From the NCBI RefSeq assembly GCF_009830945.1, contig NZ_VWVV01000017.1, positions 1 through 64,000 of the forward strand: 64,000 nucleotides of DNA, read 5' to 3'. Positions 8,124 through 16,981 of the stretch are shown one piece after another (within the stretch, counting starts at the first letter, position 1; every line of letters begins with the position of its first letter). The position numbers and the translations under genes are program-made. Source of the DNA: Nocardiopsis sp. FR4. Lineage in GTDB: Bacteria; Actinomycetota; Actinomycetes; Streptosporangiales; Streptosporangiaceae. Under the pieces are notes generated by a model. The model was not told the DNA's origin. It saw only the letters and a program-made list of their open reading frames with translations, and made no database searches.

Positions 8124-10421
8124 TCAGCCGGCGGAGTGGGGCTCCACCGCGGTCTCGGCGGTGAGGCCGTCGAATACCGCCTCACCCTTGTAGACGCGGC
8201 CCGGATCGTCCTCCACCAGGTACACGCGCGAGACCGCGACCGGGTGCCCGACCCCGTCGGGCACCTCCAGGCGCACGTCGCGCCAGCCCCGCCAGTCGAC
8301 CGCGGGACCCTCCAGGGAGTGGCCGAGGCCGTGGGCGTCGGTGAGGCCGATCCTGAGGCGGGCGCCGTTGCCGTCACCGCGCACGCCCACGGTGAACGCG
8401 AAGGCCCGGCGGTCGAGGGCGAGCGGCTCGGGCGGGTGGGCGGCGGCGGTCCGGGGACGGATGTCGCGGGAGAAGTCGTAGGCCAACGCCAGCGCGGGGC
8501 CGGCGCGCCCGGCCGCGGGGCGCACCCCGGCCCCGCCGCGCGCGGAACGCGCCGTCCACCCCTCGGCGCCCTCGAAGGCCGCCACGGGAACCGTCCGCGT
8601 GCCGACGGAGAACGGCACCTCGGTGCTCACCCCGCCGGCGGACACCGTGAGGGCGCCCGCCCCCTCCTCCACGCGCGGCCGCACCTCGAAGCGGCCGTCG
8701 TCGTGGGCCACGACCTCGAGCTCGGGTACGGCCCGGACCTCGGCGTCGACCGGTTCGACGGGTGCGCGCTCCCCGCCCTCCGCGGCCCCGGTGAGCACGA
8801 AGGAGGCGGTGTCCTCGGACGAGGCCAGGTCCAGGCGCCCCGGTGCGGCGCGCAGGGTGTCCGGGGCGGGCAGCACCTCCAGGTCCACGGTGCCCCGGAC
8901 GGCGCCGGCCCTTCCCGTGACGGTCACCGGACCGGGGTCTCCCGCGACGAACCGGGGGCCGTCACCGTGCCCGGTGGGCGCGGACAGTCCGAGCGCGCCG
9001 GTGCGGTCGTCGGGGACGCGGGGCGCACCGGGGCCGGAGGGACCGAAGACCTCGTCGTGACCGGTGGCGGCGAGGGTGCGGTGCATGCCGGTGAACACGC
9101 GGCGGGGATCCTCCTGGGGCGGCGCGGGGGAGCCGTACCCGGGCCGGGACCGCAGCGCGGGCCGCAGCCGCAGGCCCGAGGTCCGGGCCGACCCCTCGGG
9201 CGCCGTGACCACCAGGCCGTCGGGGACCTTCCGGAGCCGGTCCCCGGCGCGGTTGCGCAGTACGGGGCGCACGCCCCCCGCCTCGCGGACGAGCAGGGTC
9301 GAGGATCCGCCGCCGTCCAGTTCCAGCGCCTGGGCGGCCCCGGCCGCGGCGAGCAGAGCGGCGACCTCCGCGAGAGTGGACCCGGCGGTGCCGGGGACGC
9401 GCCCGTCCGTGGCCACCACGTGCATGGTGCCGCCGTCCCGGGAGAACCCGATCGCGGTGCGCGGCGCGCGGGAGGTGTCGTCGACGGGGACGGGCTCGCC
9501 GTCGCGGACCAGGACGTGCCGTCCGCCCAGGACCACGCGGGGGTCGGTGCCCTCGGCGGTGAGGGCGTACTCCAGGCCGACCGGGTCCCCCTCGGACAGG
9601 GCGGCGATCCGCTCCGCCGCGGAGCCGCGCGCCACGAGGACCCGCTCTTCCCCGCCGATCGGGCCGCTGCCGGGGGTGTCGCCGACCCGCTCGACGGTGC
9701 CCCCGGAGATGACGGCCTCGGCGACGGGGGCGGTGGCGCCCCCCGGTTCGTGCACGACGTGGGCGCGTGGGTGCCCGCCCCAGTCCGAGGTGTACAGACC
9801 GAGGCCGTCGTCGGGGACGGTGGGGGCGTTGAGGGCGTCCAGGTCCAGAGTCCCCGAGGGCAGGGACACCGTCCCCTCGAAGGCCACCCGCCGTACGCCG
9901 CCCGAGCCGTCGGCGTCGATGACCACGGCGTGGGCGAACCCCGCCTCCGGTGAGGTGAGCACGCGCCCGTCGCTCATCCCGGCGCCCCTGGGGGCCTGGG
10001 TCGCGCCGAGGTCGAAGTAGCCGCCGTTGACCGCGGCGACGACGGTGGAGCCCTCCGGGGGCCGTGCGGCGGCCGCCATGTCCGCGACCGTCGCGGGTGA
10101 GGTGAGGCTGTCTCCGCTGACGTACTCGACCCCGGTCCCCCCGGTGAGGCCGACGGTGAGGAGGCTGGCGAACCCCTCCCCGGCGCCCGCGGGGCCGGAG
10201 GCCAGGTCCACCCCGGGGGCGATCCGCTCCTCCACGGCCCCGCTCACCGGCGGGGCGGCGTCGGCCGTCACCGGGGGCGGCGGCGTGAGGAGGGCCGCGG
10301 CGGTGACCACGGCGACGGCCGCCGAGCGGACGGGGCCCGCGGGCCCCGGGCGGGACAGGTTCAAGGGACGCCCCTTCGCGTGCGGATTCACGCGGAGGCG
10401 AGCGCCGTGCGCGGCCTCCAC
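8124..10421 (-). CDS. Secreted phosphodiester glycosidase (NAGPA/DUF2233-like)
   Basis: A 765-residue exported protein. Residues about 30-55 form a hydrophobic signal segment followed by Ala/Pro. The central region carries the marks of the NAGPA-type fold: NGGYF at 132-136, a RTAIGFSRDGG strand near 320-330 and the ELDGGGSSTL motif near 368. Family members include the human enzyme that removes GlcNAc from phosphodiesters and bacterial exopolysaccharide-associated proteins. The last ~350 residues look like Ig-like or carbohydrate-binding beta domains (inference). The GTG at 10421 has GAGGA nine bases upstream; a TTG start about 20 codons in, preceded by AAGGGG, is an alternative that trims the segment before the signal. 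It stands alone, between the lanthipeptide operon and a tRNA cluster. Confidence 0.75.
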   Translation of the reverse strand: MEAAHGARLRVNPHAKGRPLNLSRPGPAGPVRSAAVAVVTAAALLTPPPPVTADAAPPVSGAVEERIAPGVDLASGPAGAGEGFASLLTVGLTGGTGVEYVSGDSLTSPATVADMAAAARPPEGSTVVAAVNGGYFDLGATQAPRGAGMSDGRVLTSPEAGFAHAVVIDADGSGGVRRVAFEGTVSLPSGTLDLDALNAPTVPDDGLGLYTSDWGGHPRAHVVHEPGGATAPVAEAVISGGTVERVGDTPGSGPIGGEERVLVARGSAAERIAALSEGDPVGLEYALTAEGTDPRVVLGGRHVLVRDGEPVPVDDTSRAPRTAIGFSRDGGTMHVVATDGRVPGTAGSTLAEVAALLAAAGAAQALELDGGGSSTLLVREAGGVRPVLRNRAGDRLRKVPDGLVVTAPEGSARTSGLRLRPALRSRPGYGSPAPPQEDPRRVFTGMHRTLAATGHDEVFGPSGPGAPRVPDDRTGALGLSAPTGHGDGPRFVAGDPGPVTVTGRAGAVRGTVDLEVLPAPDTLRAAPGRLDLASSEDTASFVLTGAAEGGERAPVEPVDAEVRAVPELEVVAHDDGRFEVRPRVEEGAGALTVSAGGVSTEVPFSVGTRTVPVAAFEGAEGWTARSARGGAGVRPAAGRAGPALALAYDFSRDIRPRTAAAHPPEPLALDRRAFAFTVGVRGDGNGARLRIGLTDAHGLGHSLEGPAVDWRGWRDVRLEVPDGVGHPVAVSRVYLVEDDPGRVYKGEAVFDGLTAETAVEPHSAG

Positions 10422-10591
10422 GACAGAGCATCCTCGCAGGGACGATCAGCACCGGAGGGTAATGACACGAACGCGGAACGGAACCGCGTGGCCTCCGCCG
10501 ACGGTCCCGGGCCCGGCTCCTGGGCGCGGCGAGGGCGGGCCCAGGAAAACACCTCAGGCCAGAGCCGAAGCTCTGGCCTGGAAGGATACGG

Positions 10592-10665
10592 TGGGCGATA
10601 CAGGATTCGAACCTGTGACCTCTACCGTGTCAAGGTAGCGCTCTAACCAACTGAGCTAACCGCCC
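10592..10665 (-). tRNA. tRNA-Val (GAC)
   Basis: A 74-nt cloverleaf: acceptor GGGCGGT pairs with ATCGCCC, the D arm has GGTTAGAGC, the anticodon stem is CTACC/GGTAG around loop TTGACAC (anticodon GAC), and the T loop reads GGTTCGAATCC. The discriminator is A. Confidence 0.97.
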
Positions 10666-10694
10666 TCATCGGGGGATGAGGTCAAACTGAAGTG

Positions 10695-10766
10695 AGGCGG
10701 AGACGGGAATCGAACCCGTGTGCAGGGATTTGCAGTCCCTTGCCTCAACCACTCGGCCACTCCGCC
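10695..10766 (-). tRNA. tRNA-Cys (GCA)
   Basis: A 72-nt tRNA with acceptor GGCGGAG/CTCCGCC and anticodon stem AGGGA/TCCCT around CTGCAAA, giving anticodon GCA. The T arm is GGGTTCGATTCCC and the discriminator is U, the normal identity base for tRNA-Cys. Confidence 0.97.
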
Positions 10767-10814
10767 GGAAACGACATGGGAAGCCGTCGAGTGACACCCA
10801 TGCGGGCCTCTCCG

Positions 10815-10887
10815 AGCGGACGACGGGATTCGAACCCGCGACCCTCACCTTGGCAAGGTGATGCTCTACCAGCTGAGCCACGTCCGC
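10815..10887 (-). tRNA. tRNA-Gly (GCC), copy 1
   Basis: A 73-nt tRNA with acceptor GCGGACG/CGTCCGC, anticodon stem TCACC/GGTGA around TTGCCAA (anticodon GCC), T arm GGGTTCGAATCCC and discriminator U. It is identical to the copy at 10960-11032. Confidence 0.97.
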
Positions 10888-10959
10888 GTGCGCCCCGGGG
10901 CGAACCCCGGGGCCGGAACCACTCTGCCACCCGAAGGCGGCGGAGTCGAACCGTTTCCG

Positions 10960-11032
10960 AGCGGACGACGGGATTCGAACCCGCGACCCTCACCTTGGCA
11001 AGGTGATGCTCTACCAGCTGAGCCACGTCCGC
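10960..11032 (-). tRNA. tRNA-Gly (GCC), copy 2
   Basis: Sequence-identical to the tRNA-Gly at 10815-10887, with 72 bp between the copies. The pair is a tandem duplication. It is transcribed first in the minus-strand series Gly-Gly-Cys-Val. Confidence 0.97.
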
Positions 11033-11181
11033 GCGGCGAGTCCGGCGGCTCCCGGGGTTGTGCCCCGTCAGCGCCGCTCGCTGCGTTAAGAACTCTAGCG
11101 GATTCCCGGCCAAGCGCGAAATCGGCCGACCCGCCCCCGCCCGTGGCAGGTCCAGCGGACGACCCGCCGAGGGACGGGGGA

Positions 11182-11613
11182 CTACTTCTCCACGTGGGCG
11201 GGGGTGGAGGGCATGTCGGGGCGTGGAGGCGCCGAGAGGTACTGGCCGACCCGCTCGATCACCTTGTTCATCTCGTAGGCGATCAGGCCCACGTCGCTGT
11301 CGGCGTCCGACATCAGGGCCATGCAGGCCCCCTCGCCGGCCGCGGCGACGAACAGGAAGGCGCGGTCCATCTCGATGATGCTCTGCCGGATGCCGCCCGC
11401 GGAGAACTGCCTGCTCGCGCCGCCGGCGAGGCTGTGCAGCCCCGAGGCGATCGCGGACAGGTGCTCGGCGGCGGGACGGTCCAGGCCGCTGGAGGTGGCC
11501 ATGAGGAGGCCGTCGGTGGACAGGACGATGGCGTGCTGTGTACCGGAGGCCCGGGTGAGGAGGTCGTCCAGCAGCCAGCTGAGCTCTCCACGGGCGGTAC
11601 TCGGTGGGGTCAT
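11182..11613 (-). CDS. Roadblock/LC7 domain protein (MglB/CvnB-like)
   Basis: A 143-residue roadblock/LC7 protein. The core from about residue 10 to 105 alternates helices and strands with the motifs LSWLLDDLL, HAIVLSTDGLLMATSSG and FLFVAAAGEGACMALMS. In actinomycetes such proteins are usually the second member of conservons, which comprise a histidine-kinase-like protein, a roadblock protein, DUF742 and a small GTPase, and they modulate the GTPase. None of the partners is adjacent: downstream are tRNAs, upstream is a divergent aminotransferase. The ATG at 11613 has only a weak GAG-type ribosome site. Target unknown. Confidence 0.88.
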   Translation of the reverse strand: MTPPSTARGELSWLLDDLLTRASGTQHAIVLSTDGLLMATSSGLDRPAAEHLSAIASGLHSLAGGASRQFSAGGIRQSIIEMDRAFLFVAAAGEGACMALMSDADSDVGLIAYEMNKVIERVGQYLSAPPRPDMPSTPAHVEK

Positions 11614-11995
11614 GTCTCTACTTTGCTCTGTCCGTTGGGCGTGGTCGGGACACGCGCACTGCGGGTCGCCGCTGACCGTCTGTGGGTGAGAGGGTCTCGA
11701 TCAGCTGCCACCGGTCCCGCATAAGCGTTGCCCAGATGATAGTCATTCGTAACTTATCTGTCCGGCCGCCACAGTGGACTCCGGGTGGGGCGGCCGCCCG
11801 GACGGGGCTTGTGACCAGTCGCTATGGTGACGCGACCGAGGTGGGCGCGTCCGTCGGACGGCCGGTGCTGGTCAAGGCCCTTGCCAAGGTCCGGGGGTGG
11901 CGGGTACGGGCGCGGGGGCTCCGGGGCGCGGCCGAGGTGGCAGGATCGGAGGAACACCGGTCCTACCTGGGCGATCGAGAACTTGGGGGTTGGAC
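11614..11995. other. Divergent promoter region
   Basis: This 382-bp gap separates the divergent roadblock and class IV aminotransferase genes. A locally AT-rich patch near 11735-11762 is the likely promoter zone. I saw no strong inverted repeat. Confidence 0.45.
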
Positions 11996-12838
11996 ATGAG
12001 GGTGTGGATCGCGGGTGCCGGGTACGGCCGCGGCGCCGTCGTCGACGCGGAGGAGGCGCGCATCCCCGTGCTGGACCACGGGATCACCGTGGGGGACGGG
12101 GTGTTCGAGACCGTGCGCGCCAGGGGTGGCCGCCCCTTCGCGCTCACCCGCCACCTGAGGCGGATGGCCCGGTCCGCCGAGGGCCTGGGCATGGCCGAGC
12201 CCGACCTGGACCTGATCGCCGACGGCGTCGAGCGCGCCCTGGCCGCCAACCCCGGGCTGGACGACGCCCGGGTGCGGATCACGGTCACCGACGGCACGGG
12301 GCCGCTGGGTTCGGACCGCTCCCCGGGCGAGCAGACCGCCATCGTCGCCCTGGGACCCTTCCCCGGTATCGCCCCGCACGCCGACGTGGTGACGGTGCCC
12401 TGGCCGCGCAACGAGTTCGGCGCCCTGGCGGGCCTGAAGACCACCTCCTACGCCGAGAACGTGCGCGCCCTGGCCCACGCCCGCGAGCGCGGCGCCGGTG
12501 AGGCCCTGTTCCGCAACGTGAGCGGCAACCTGTGCGAGGGCACCGGCAGCAACGTCTTCGTGGTGCTGGACGGCCGCCTGCTCACCCCTCCGCTGTCGGC
12601 CGGGCCCCTGGCGGGCATCACCCGCGAACTGGTCCTGGAGTGGTTCGGCGGCGAGGAGGAGGACGTCCCGATGGAGCGCCTTCCCGAGGCCACCGAGGCC
12701 TTCCTGACCTCGACCGGGCGCGACGTGCAGCCCATCCTGCACATCGACGGCCGGGAGGTGTCCTCCGGGCCCGGACCGGTCACGGCCAAGGCCATGGCGG
12801 TGTTCGCCGAGCACTCCGCGGCCGACATCGACCCCTGA
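11996..12838 (+). CDS. Class IV PLP aminotransferase family, probable aminodeoxychorismate lyase (PabC-like)
   Basis: A 280-residue fold-type IV PLP enzyme. The N-terminal motif VLDHGITVGDGVFETVR is typical of the PabC/D-amino-acid aminotransferase branch. The PLP-binding Lys is expected in GLKTTSYAENVRAL near residue 145, and the GNLCEGTGSNVFVV segment near 178-192 is the family's phosphate/cofactor strand. PabC converts aminodeoxychorismate to p-aminobenzoate and pyruvate for folate synthesis. The ATG at 11996 is preferred, with GGGGG just upstream; the frame stays open further left but loses conservation. Branched-chain or D-amino-acid transamination cannot be excluded from sequence alone. 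Confidence 0.78.
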   Translation: MRVWIAGAGYGRGAVVDAEEARIPVLDHGITVGDGVFETVRARGGRPFALTRHLRRMARSAEGLGMAEPDLDLIADGVERALAANPGLDDARVRITVTDGTGPLGSDRSPGEQTAIVALGPFPGIAPHADVVTVPWPRNEFGALAGLKTTSYAENVRALAHARERGAGEALFRNVSGNLCEGTGSNVFVVLDGRLLTPPLSAGPLAGITRELVLEWFGGEEEDVPMERLPEATEAFLTSTGRDVQPILHIDGREVSSGPGPVTAKAMAVFAEHSAADIDP

Positions 12839-12845
12839 CGGCGGA

Positions 12846-12889
12846 CACGACTGAGGGGGCGGCGCCCGGGCGCCGCCCCCTCAGTCGTG
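12846..12889. terminator. 22-bp perfect palindromic terminator
   Basis: Bases 12846-12867 are the exact reverse complement of 12868-12889, with no central spacer. It lies between the convergent aminotransferase and ssgB genes and can serve both directions. Confidence 0.85.
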
Positions 12890-12914
12890 GAAGGCCCCCG
12901 CGGGGGCCGGGTGG

Positions 12915-13337
12915 TCAGGAGTGGAGGTGCTGCTGGATCTCGGCGTCGAGATCCACGAACTGGCCCTCCTGGCCCGCGGGAACGATCTCGTAGGTCCGGT
13001 GGAGGAACTCGGCCAGGGGGGCGACCTGGGTGTCGAACTCGGCCTGGCCGAAGGGGGAGGAGAGCGCGATGCTCACGCCGCGCTCGCCGCCCTCGTCCTT
13101 GGAGGGCCACACGCGCACGTCGCCCTCGCCGACCGGGCGCACGATGCCCACGGTCAGGAGCTCGCGGGCGAAGATCCACTCGACGGGGTTGTCCTCGCCG
13201 GTGTGGAAGGCGACCCGGATCGCGTACGGGTCGTCAGCGCTGTAGTCGAGTCGTGCGACGAGGGGAACCGCCGTGCGTTCGGGGACTACGAGCCGCAGGC
13301 CCAGCTCGGCGGTGGCAGTGGTGTCGCTACTGTTCAT
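12915..13337 (-). CDS. ssgB: SsgB-type sporulation/cell-division protein
   Basis: A 140-residue SsgA-like protein. Family marks are the LGLRLVVPE strand, DPYAIRVAFHTG, VEWIFARELL, DVRVWPS and VSIALSSPFGQAEFD, with a C-terminal FVDLDAEI helix. SsgB recruits FtsZ to septation sites during sporulation in streptomycetes and is the most conserved member of the family. The ATG at 13337 is chosen because the conserved domain begins about ten residues later and AAAAGG lies ten bases upstream. It stands alone behind a shared terminator. Which SALP paralogue this is rests on overall similarity to SsgB as I remember it. Confidence 0.88.
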   Translation of the reverse strand: MNSSDTTATAELGLRLVVPERTAVPLVARLDYSADDPYAIRVAFHTGEDNPVEWIFARELLTVGIVRPVGEGDVRVWPSKDEGGERGVSIALSSPFGQAEFDTQVAPLAEFLHRTYEIVPAGQEGQFVDLDAEIQQHLHS

Positions 13338-13811
13338 GTTCGCCAAACCTTTTCTCGTCCGCCCTTGCTGTTGCGGCGCGGGGTCGGTTGCCGTCTCACT
13401 GGCTCCAACGCGGGTTCCCGCGGAACATGACGTGAGTACGGAGGCTTTCTTGGTGGGTGGGACCGGAGGTCTCGCCGCCCGCCCAGCGGGCGCGGCGGGC
13501 CGCGGTGCGGCTCCACGATCCTTCGTCACTGTAATGACCAGGAGAAACCAAAGATTTCCCAATGTCGGGTGTCCCACGTCACGCGGAGGCAACGCGGGGG
13601 TGCTCCTCGACGGGTCCATGGGGGCTGGAACTCCTTATCACTGCGGGGATCGCGGCTGAGAGCAGACACTCCCACGAACCCCTCGAAAGAGTAATGTGAC
13701 CTCCGTCACATGTCGGCGCGCCGCCCGGAGGGGCCGTGTGCGCCGAGCACTCCCGAACATGCGCTAGAGTCTTTGTTGTCCGGCCGACAGGGCGGACGGA
13801 GCAGCAGCTCA
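13338..13811. other. Intergenic region upstream of ssgB and tRNA-Val
   Basis: 474 bp without a credible gene. The part near 13530-13570 is relatively AT-rich and probably holds the ssgB promoter. A CRP-type palindrome lies at 13694-13711. TAGAGT at 13765-13770 is a candidate -10 box for the tRNA-Val gene that starts 42 bp later. Confidence 0.45.
13694..13711. promoter_or_regulatory. CRP-like binding site
   Basis: ATGTGACCTCCGTCACAT has perfect 7-bp arms around a 4-bp centre and matches the classic cAMP-receptor-protein pattern TGTGA-N6-TCACA exactly. It sits about 100 bp upstream of tRNA-Val and 360 bp upstream of ssgB. Binding is inferred only from the motif. Confidence 0.5.
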
Positions 13812-13885
13812 GGGCGATTAGCTCAGTTGGCTAGAGCGCGTCGTTCACACCGACGAGGTCACTGGTTCGAGTCCAGTATCGCCCA
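13812..13885 (+). tRNA. tRNA-Val (CAC)
   Basis: A 74-nt tRNA with acceptor GGGCGAT/ATCGCCC, anticodon stem CGTCG/CGACG around TTCACAC (anticodon CAC) and T arm CTGGTTCGAGTCCAG. The discriminator is A. Confidence 0.97.
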
Positions 13886-13962
13886 CACGAATCCGAGGCG
13901 GTCCCGGTTGGAGGTTTTACCTCCGCATGGGGCCGCCTCGCGGTTTCCGGGGCCGTTCGCGC

Positions 13963-14367
13963 CTACTCGGCGGGCGGGCCCCCGGGCAGCGCGCGGCGTC
14001 GGCGCAGGCGCCGCAGGAGTTCGCCCCGCAGGCGCATCCCGTACCGCTCCGCGCGGCGGAACCACACCCGGGCGGGACGCAGCAGCCGGTGGGCCCAGCG
14101 GAACTCCGTGCTGATGATGACCAGGCCCAGGAGCACGGCGGCCACGCCGGGGCCCGGAGTGACCATCATGAGGAGCCCCGCGAGGACCACCAGGGCCCCG
14201 GCGGTCCCCACGAGGACGCGCCAGGGCAGGCGCAGGGCTGGATGGGCGTGCATGCGCCTGCGGAACAGGCGCAACCGGGCTCGAAGCCGCCGCCACCTGC
14301 GTACGCGGGTGTGGCGGCCGGGGGATGTCTCCGGGGCAGACGGGCCGTGTGCTGGGCTCGGTGACAT
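13963..14367 (-). CDS. PGPGW-type small membrane protein (TIGR02611-like)
   Basis: A 134-residue inner-membrane protein. Two closely spaced hydrophobic segments lie near residues 48-90, and between and after them is the family's signature stretch VTPGPGVAAVLLGLVIISTEF. Both flanks are very Arg-rich (cytoplasmic by the positive-inside rule). Such proteins are common in actinomycetes and have no established function. The ATG at 14367 is the first start that keeps the whole domain; its ribosome site is weak, so the true start could lie elsewhere. Confidence 0.7.
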   Translation of the reverse strand: MSPSPAHGPSAPETSPGRHTRVRRWRRLRARLRLFRRRMHAHPALRLPWRVLVGTAGALVVLAGLLMMVTPGPGVAAVLLGLVIISTEFRWAHRLLRPARVWFRRAERYGMRLRGELLRRLRRRRALPGGPPAE

Positions 14368-14759
14368 GCGCTCACAGTATTCGGTCGATGCGAGTGGGTG
14401 CATTCGGGTCGACTGGGGGCGGTCATCGGATGTCTGCTGATTGTCACCGATCCCGGTGCCGGGATCAATGGTCCCGCCCACGGTTGTGGACAACCCCCGA
14501 AAAAAGAACATTCCAGGACAGAACAGTGTTCCTGCTGAACTTCTGCCCGCTCCGCCAGCCTTCACACAGGTACGTCGGGGGCATCCGAATCCCCGGTCCG
14601 AATCCCCAGTTCGCGGCGCCCGTGCGGGCCCGCGTACCCCTGTGGACGGCCGGGGCGGGGCCCTCCGGGAGCCGATAGCATCGGGGGCACGCGCCCGACC
14701 GCCCTCCCGCGGCGGCCGCCGCGCGTTCGACACCAGTCCACGTCTTCCTAGGAGTCACC
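14368..14759. other. Divergent promoter region upstream of thrS
   Basis: 392 bp separate the PGPGW gene and thrS. GGTTGTGGACAACC (14482-14495) contains TGTGGACAA, the reverse complement of the actinobacterial DnaA box TTGTCCACA. A second inverted repeat, GAACAGTGTTC, is at 14521-14531. I found no T-box-like structure or its conserved T-box sequence. Confidence 0.45.
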
Positions 14760-16733
14760 GTGTCCGCCGCGCCTGAGCTGCACATCACCCTCGCCGGAAC
14801 CCCGCGTGCGGTGGCGGCCACCACGACGGCGGGGCAGGCGCTGGAGGCCGACGGCAGGACCGTCATCGCGGCACTGGTCAACGGGGAGCCGCGCGACCTG
14901 GCCCGCGAGCTGCGCGACGGCGACACCGTGGAGCCGATCACCATCGACTCCGAGGAGGGGCGGGCCATCCTGCGCCACTCCACCGCGCACGTGCTCGCCC
15001 AGGCCGTCCAGGAGCTCTTCCCCGAGGCCAAGCTGGGCATCGGCCCGCCCGTCGAGAACGGCTTCTACTACGACTTCGACGTCGCCGAGCCCTTCACCCC
15101 CGCCGATCTCAAGAGCATCGAGAAGAAGATGCAGCAGATCATCAAGCAGGGGCAGCGCTTCGACCGCCGCGTCGTCTCCGAGGAGCAGGCCCGCGCCGAA
15201 CTGGCCACCGAGCCCTACAAGCTGGAGCTGATCGGCCTCAAGGGCGGCGCCACCGAGGCCGCCGAGGGCGCGGGCGTGGAGGTCGGCGCGGGCGAGCTGA
15301 CCGTCTACGACAACGTCCACCCGCGCACCGGGGAGCTGTGCTGGAAGGACCTGTGCCGGGGACCGCACCTGCCCACCACCCGCGTCATCCCGGCCTTCAA
15401 GCTCATGCGCACCGCCGCCGCCTACTGGCGGGGCAAGGAGACCAACCCGCAGCTGCAGCGGGTCTACGGCACCGCCTGGGAGAGCAAGGAGGCCCTCAAG
15501 GACTACCTGACCTTCCTGGAGGAGGCCGAGAAGCGCGACCACCGCAAGCTCGGCGCCGAGCTCGACCTGTTCTCCATCCCGGACGAGATCGGCTCGGGCC
15601 TGGCGGTCTTCCACCCCCGCGGCGGCACCGTCCGCCGGGTGATGGAGGACTACTCCCGCAAGCGGCACGAGGAGGGCGGGTACGAGTTCGTCTACACCCC
15701 GCACGCCACCAAGAGCACGCTGTTCGAGAAGTCCCAGCACCTGAACTGGTACGCGGACGGCATGTACCCCCCCATGCAGCTCGACGGCGGCCAGGACTAC
15801 TACCTCAAGCCGATGAACTGCCCGATGCACAACCTGATCTTCGACGCGCGCGGGCGCTCCTACCGGGAGCTGCCGCTGCGCCTGTTCGAGTTCGGCACCG
15901 TGTACCGGTACGAGAAGTCGGGAGTGGTGCACGGCCTGACCCGGGCCCGCGGCTTCACCCAGGACGACGCGCACATCTACTGCACCAAGGAGCAGATGGC
16001 GGACGAGCTCGACTCGCTGCTGACCTTCGTGCTCGACCTGCTGCGCGACTACGGCCTGGAGGACTTCTACCTGGAGCTGTCCACCAAGGACCCGGAGAAG
16101 TACGTCGGCGGGGACGAGGTCTGGGCGGAGGCCACCGAGACCCTGCGCGAGGCCGCGCAGAAGCAGGGGCTGGAACTGGTCCTGGACCCCGGCGGAGCCG
16201 CGTTCTACGGCCCCAAGATCTCGGTCCAGGCCAGGGACGCCATCGGCCGCACCTGGCAGATGTCCACCATCCAGCTCGACTTCAACCTGCCCGAGCTGTT
16301 CGACCTGGAGTACACCGCGGCCGACGGCTCGCGCCAGCGCCCGGTGATGATCCACCGCGCCCTGTTCGGCTCCATCGAGCGCTTCTTCGCCGTGCTGCTG
16401 GAGCACTACGCGGGCGCCTTCCCGGCATGGCTGGCCCCGGTGCAGGCGGTCGGCATCCCGATCGCCGACGAGCACGTGCCCTACCTGCGCGAGGTGGCCG
16501 CGAAGCTGCGGGCCGAGGGCATCCGCGTCGAGGTGGACGCCAGTGACGACCGCATGCAGAAGAAGATCCGCAACGCCCAGAAGCAGAAGGTGCCCTTCAT
16601 GCTGCTGGCCGGCGACGAGGACATCAGCAAGAACGCGGTGTCCTTCCGCTACCGGGACGGCTCCCAGAACAACGGCGTCCCCGTGGACGAGGCGGTGGCC
16701 GAGATCGTGGCCGCCGTCCGTGAGCGCCGCTAG
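14760..16733 (+). CDS. thrS: Threonyl-tRNA synthetase
   Basis: A 657-residue full-length ThrS that charges tRNA-Thr. Domains in order are TGS (about 1-65), the N2 editing domain with [11 protein letters not shown] near 77-90, the class II catalytic core and the C-terminal anticodon-binding domain (about 555-650). Zinc ligands are Cys354 (MNCPMH), His405 (DAHIYC) and His532 ([13 protein letters not shown]). Class II motif 2 reads FGTVYRYE. The GTG at 14760 has AGGAG eight bases upstream. It is monocistronic, ending before a strong hairpin. Confidence 0.98.
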   Translation: MSAAPELHITLAGTPRAVAATTTAGQALEADGRTVIAALVNGEPRDLARELRDGDTVEPITIDSEEGRAILRHSTAHVLAQAVQELFPEAKLGIGPPVENGFYYDFDVAEPFTPADLKSIEKKMQQIIKQGQRFDRRVVSEEQARAELATEPYKLELIGLKGGATEAAEGAGVEVGAGELTVYDNVHPRTGELCWKDLCRGPHLPTTRVIPAFKLMRTAAAYWRGKETNPQLQRVYGTAWESKEALKDYLTFLEEAEKRDHRKLGAELDLFSIPDEIGSGLAVFHPRGGTVRRVMEDYSRKRHEEGGYEFVYTPHATKSTLFEKSQHLNWYADGMYPPMQLDGGQDYYLKPMNCPMHNLIFDARGRSYRELPLRLFEFGTVYRYEKSGVVHGLTRARGFTQDDAHIYCTKEQMADELDSLLTFVLDLLRDYGLEDFYLELSTKDPEKYVGGDEVWAEATETLREAAQKQGLELVLDPGGAAFYGPKISVQARDAIGRTWQMSTIQLDFNLPELFDLEYTAADGSRQRPVMIHRALFGSIERFFAVLLEHYAGAFPAWLAPVQAVGIPIADEHVPYLREVAAKLRAEGIRVEVDASDDRMQKKIRNAQKQKVPFMLLAGDEDISKNAVSFRYRDGSQNNGVPVDEAVAEIVAAVRERR

Positions 16734-16771
16734 ACGCCCTCCTGCCGTGCCGTAGGCGCCGCGAACGCGAT

Positions 16772-16803
16772 GAAGGCGCCCATCTCTCCGGATGGGCGCC
16801 TTC
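16772..16803 (+). terminator. thrS terminator
   Basis: GAAGGCGCCCATC (16772-16784) is perfectly complementary to 16791-16803 with a six-base loop, 38 bp after the thrS stop. It may also stop the opposing 53-aa gene. Confidence 0.8.
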
Positions 16804-16819
16804 GCCGTCTCAGGCGGCC

Positions 16820-16981
16820 TCAGCGCTCCTGGCTCCGCCCGGCGGGGGGTTCGTCGTCGTCGCGGAACAGGTCCGCGCGGGAGATGCGCGCGGTCGCGTT
16901 GGGGTCCGGGGTGGTCTCCTCCTCGTCGTCGCGGAACAGGTCCGCGCGCGAGATGCGGTGCGTCGCGTTGGGGTCGCTCAT
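16820..16981 (-). CDS. 53-aa protein built of two near-identical units
   Basis: A small gene that I do not recognise. The 53-residue product contains the unit DPNATxRISRADLFRDD twice, at residues 3-19 and 26-42, joined by an acidic linker and ending in a polar tail. The only difference inside the unit is the x position (His versus Ala). The two units keep their reading frame and protein identity, which argues for a real gene. The ATG at 16981 has GGAG about ten bases upstream. It lies downstream of the membrane-protein gene at 17072-17716 and may share its transcript. The short Arg/Asp/Phe motif looks like a linear binding peptide presented twice (inference). Confidence 0.7.
   Translation of the reverse strand: MSDPNATHRISRADLFRDDEEETTPDPNATARISRADLFRDDDEPPAGRSQER

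Noticed and set aside
10815..11032. 73-bp direct repeat that might suggest a mobile element or CRISPR repeat
   Set aside because: Both copies fold as complete tRNA-Gly(GCC) genes; there is no third copy and no spacer pattern.
14368..14759. T-box riboswitch ahead of thrS
   Set aside because: I found no T-box sequence, specifier stem or terminator/antiterminator pair; only short inverted repeats are present.
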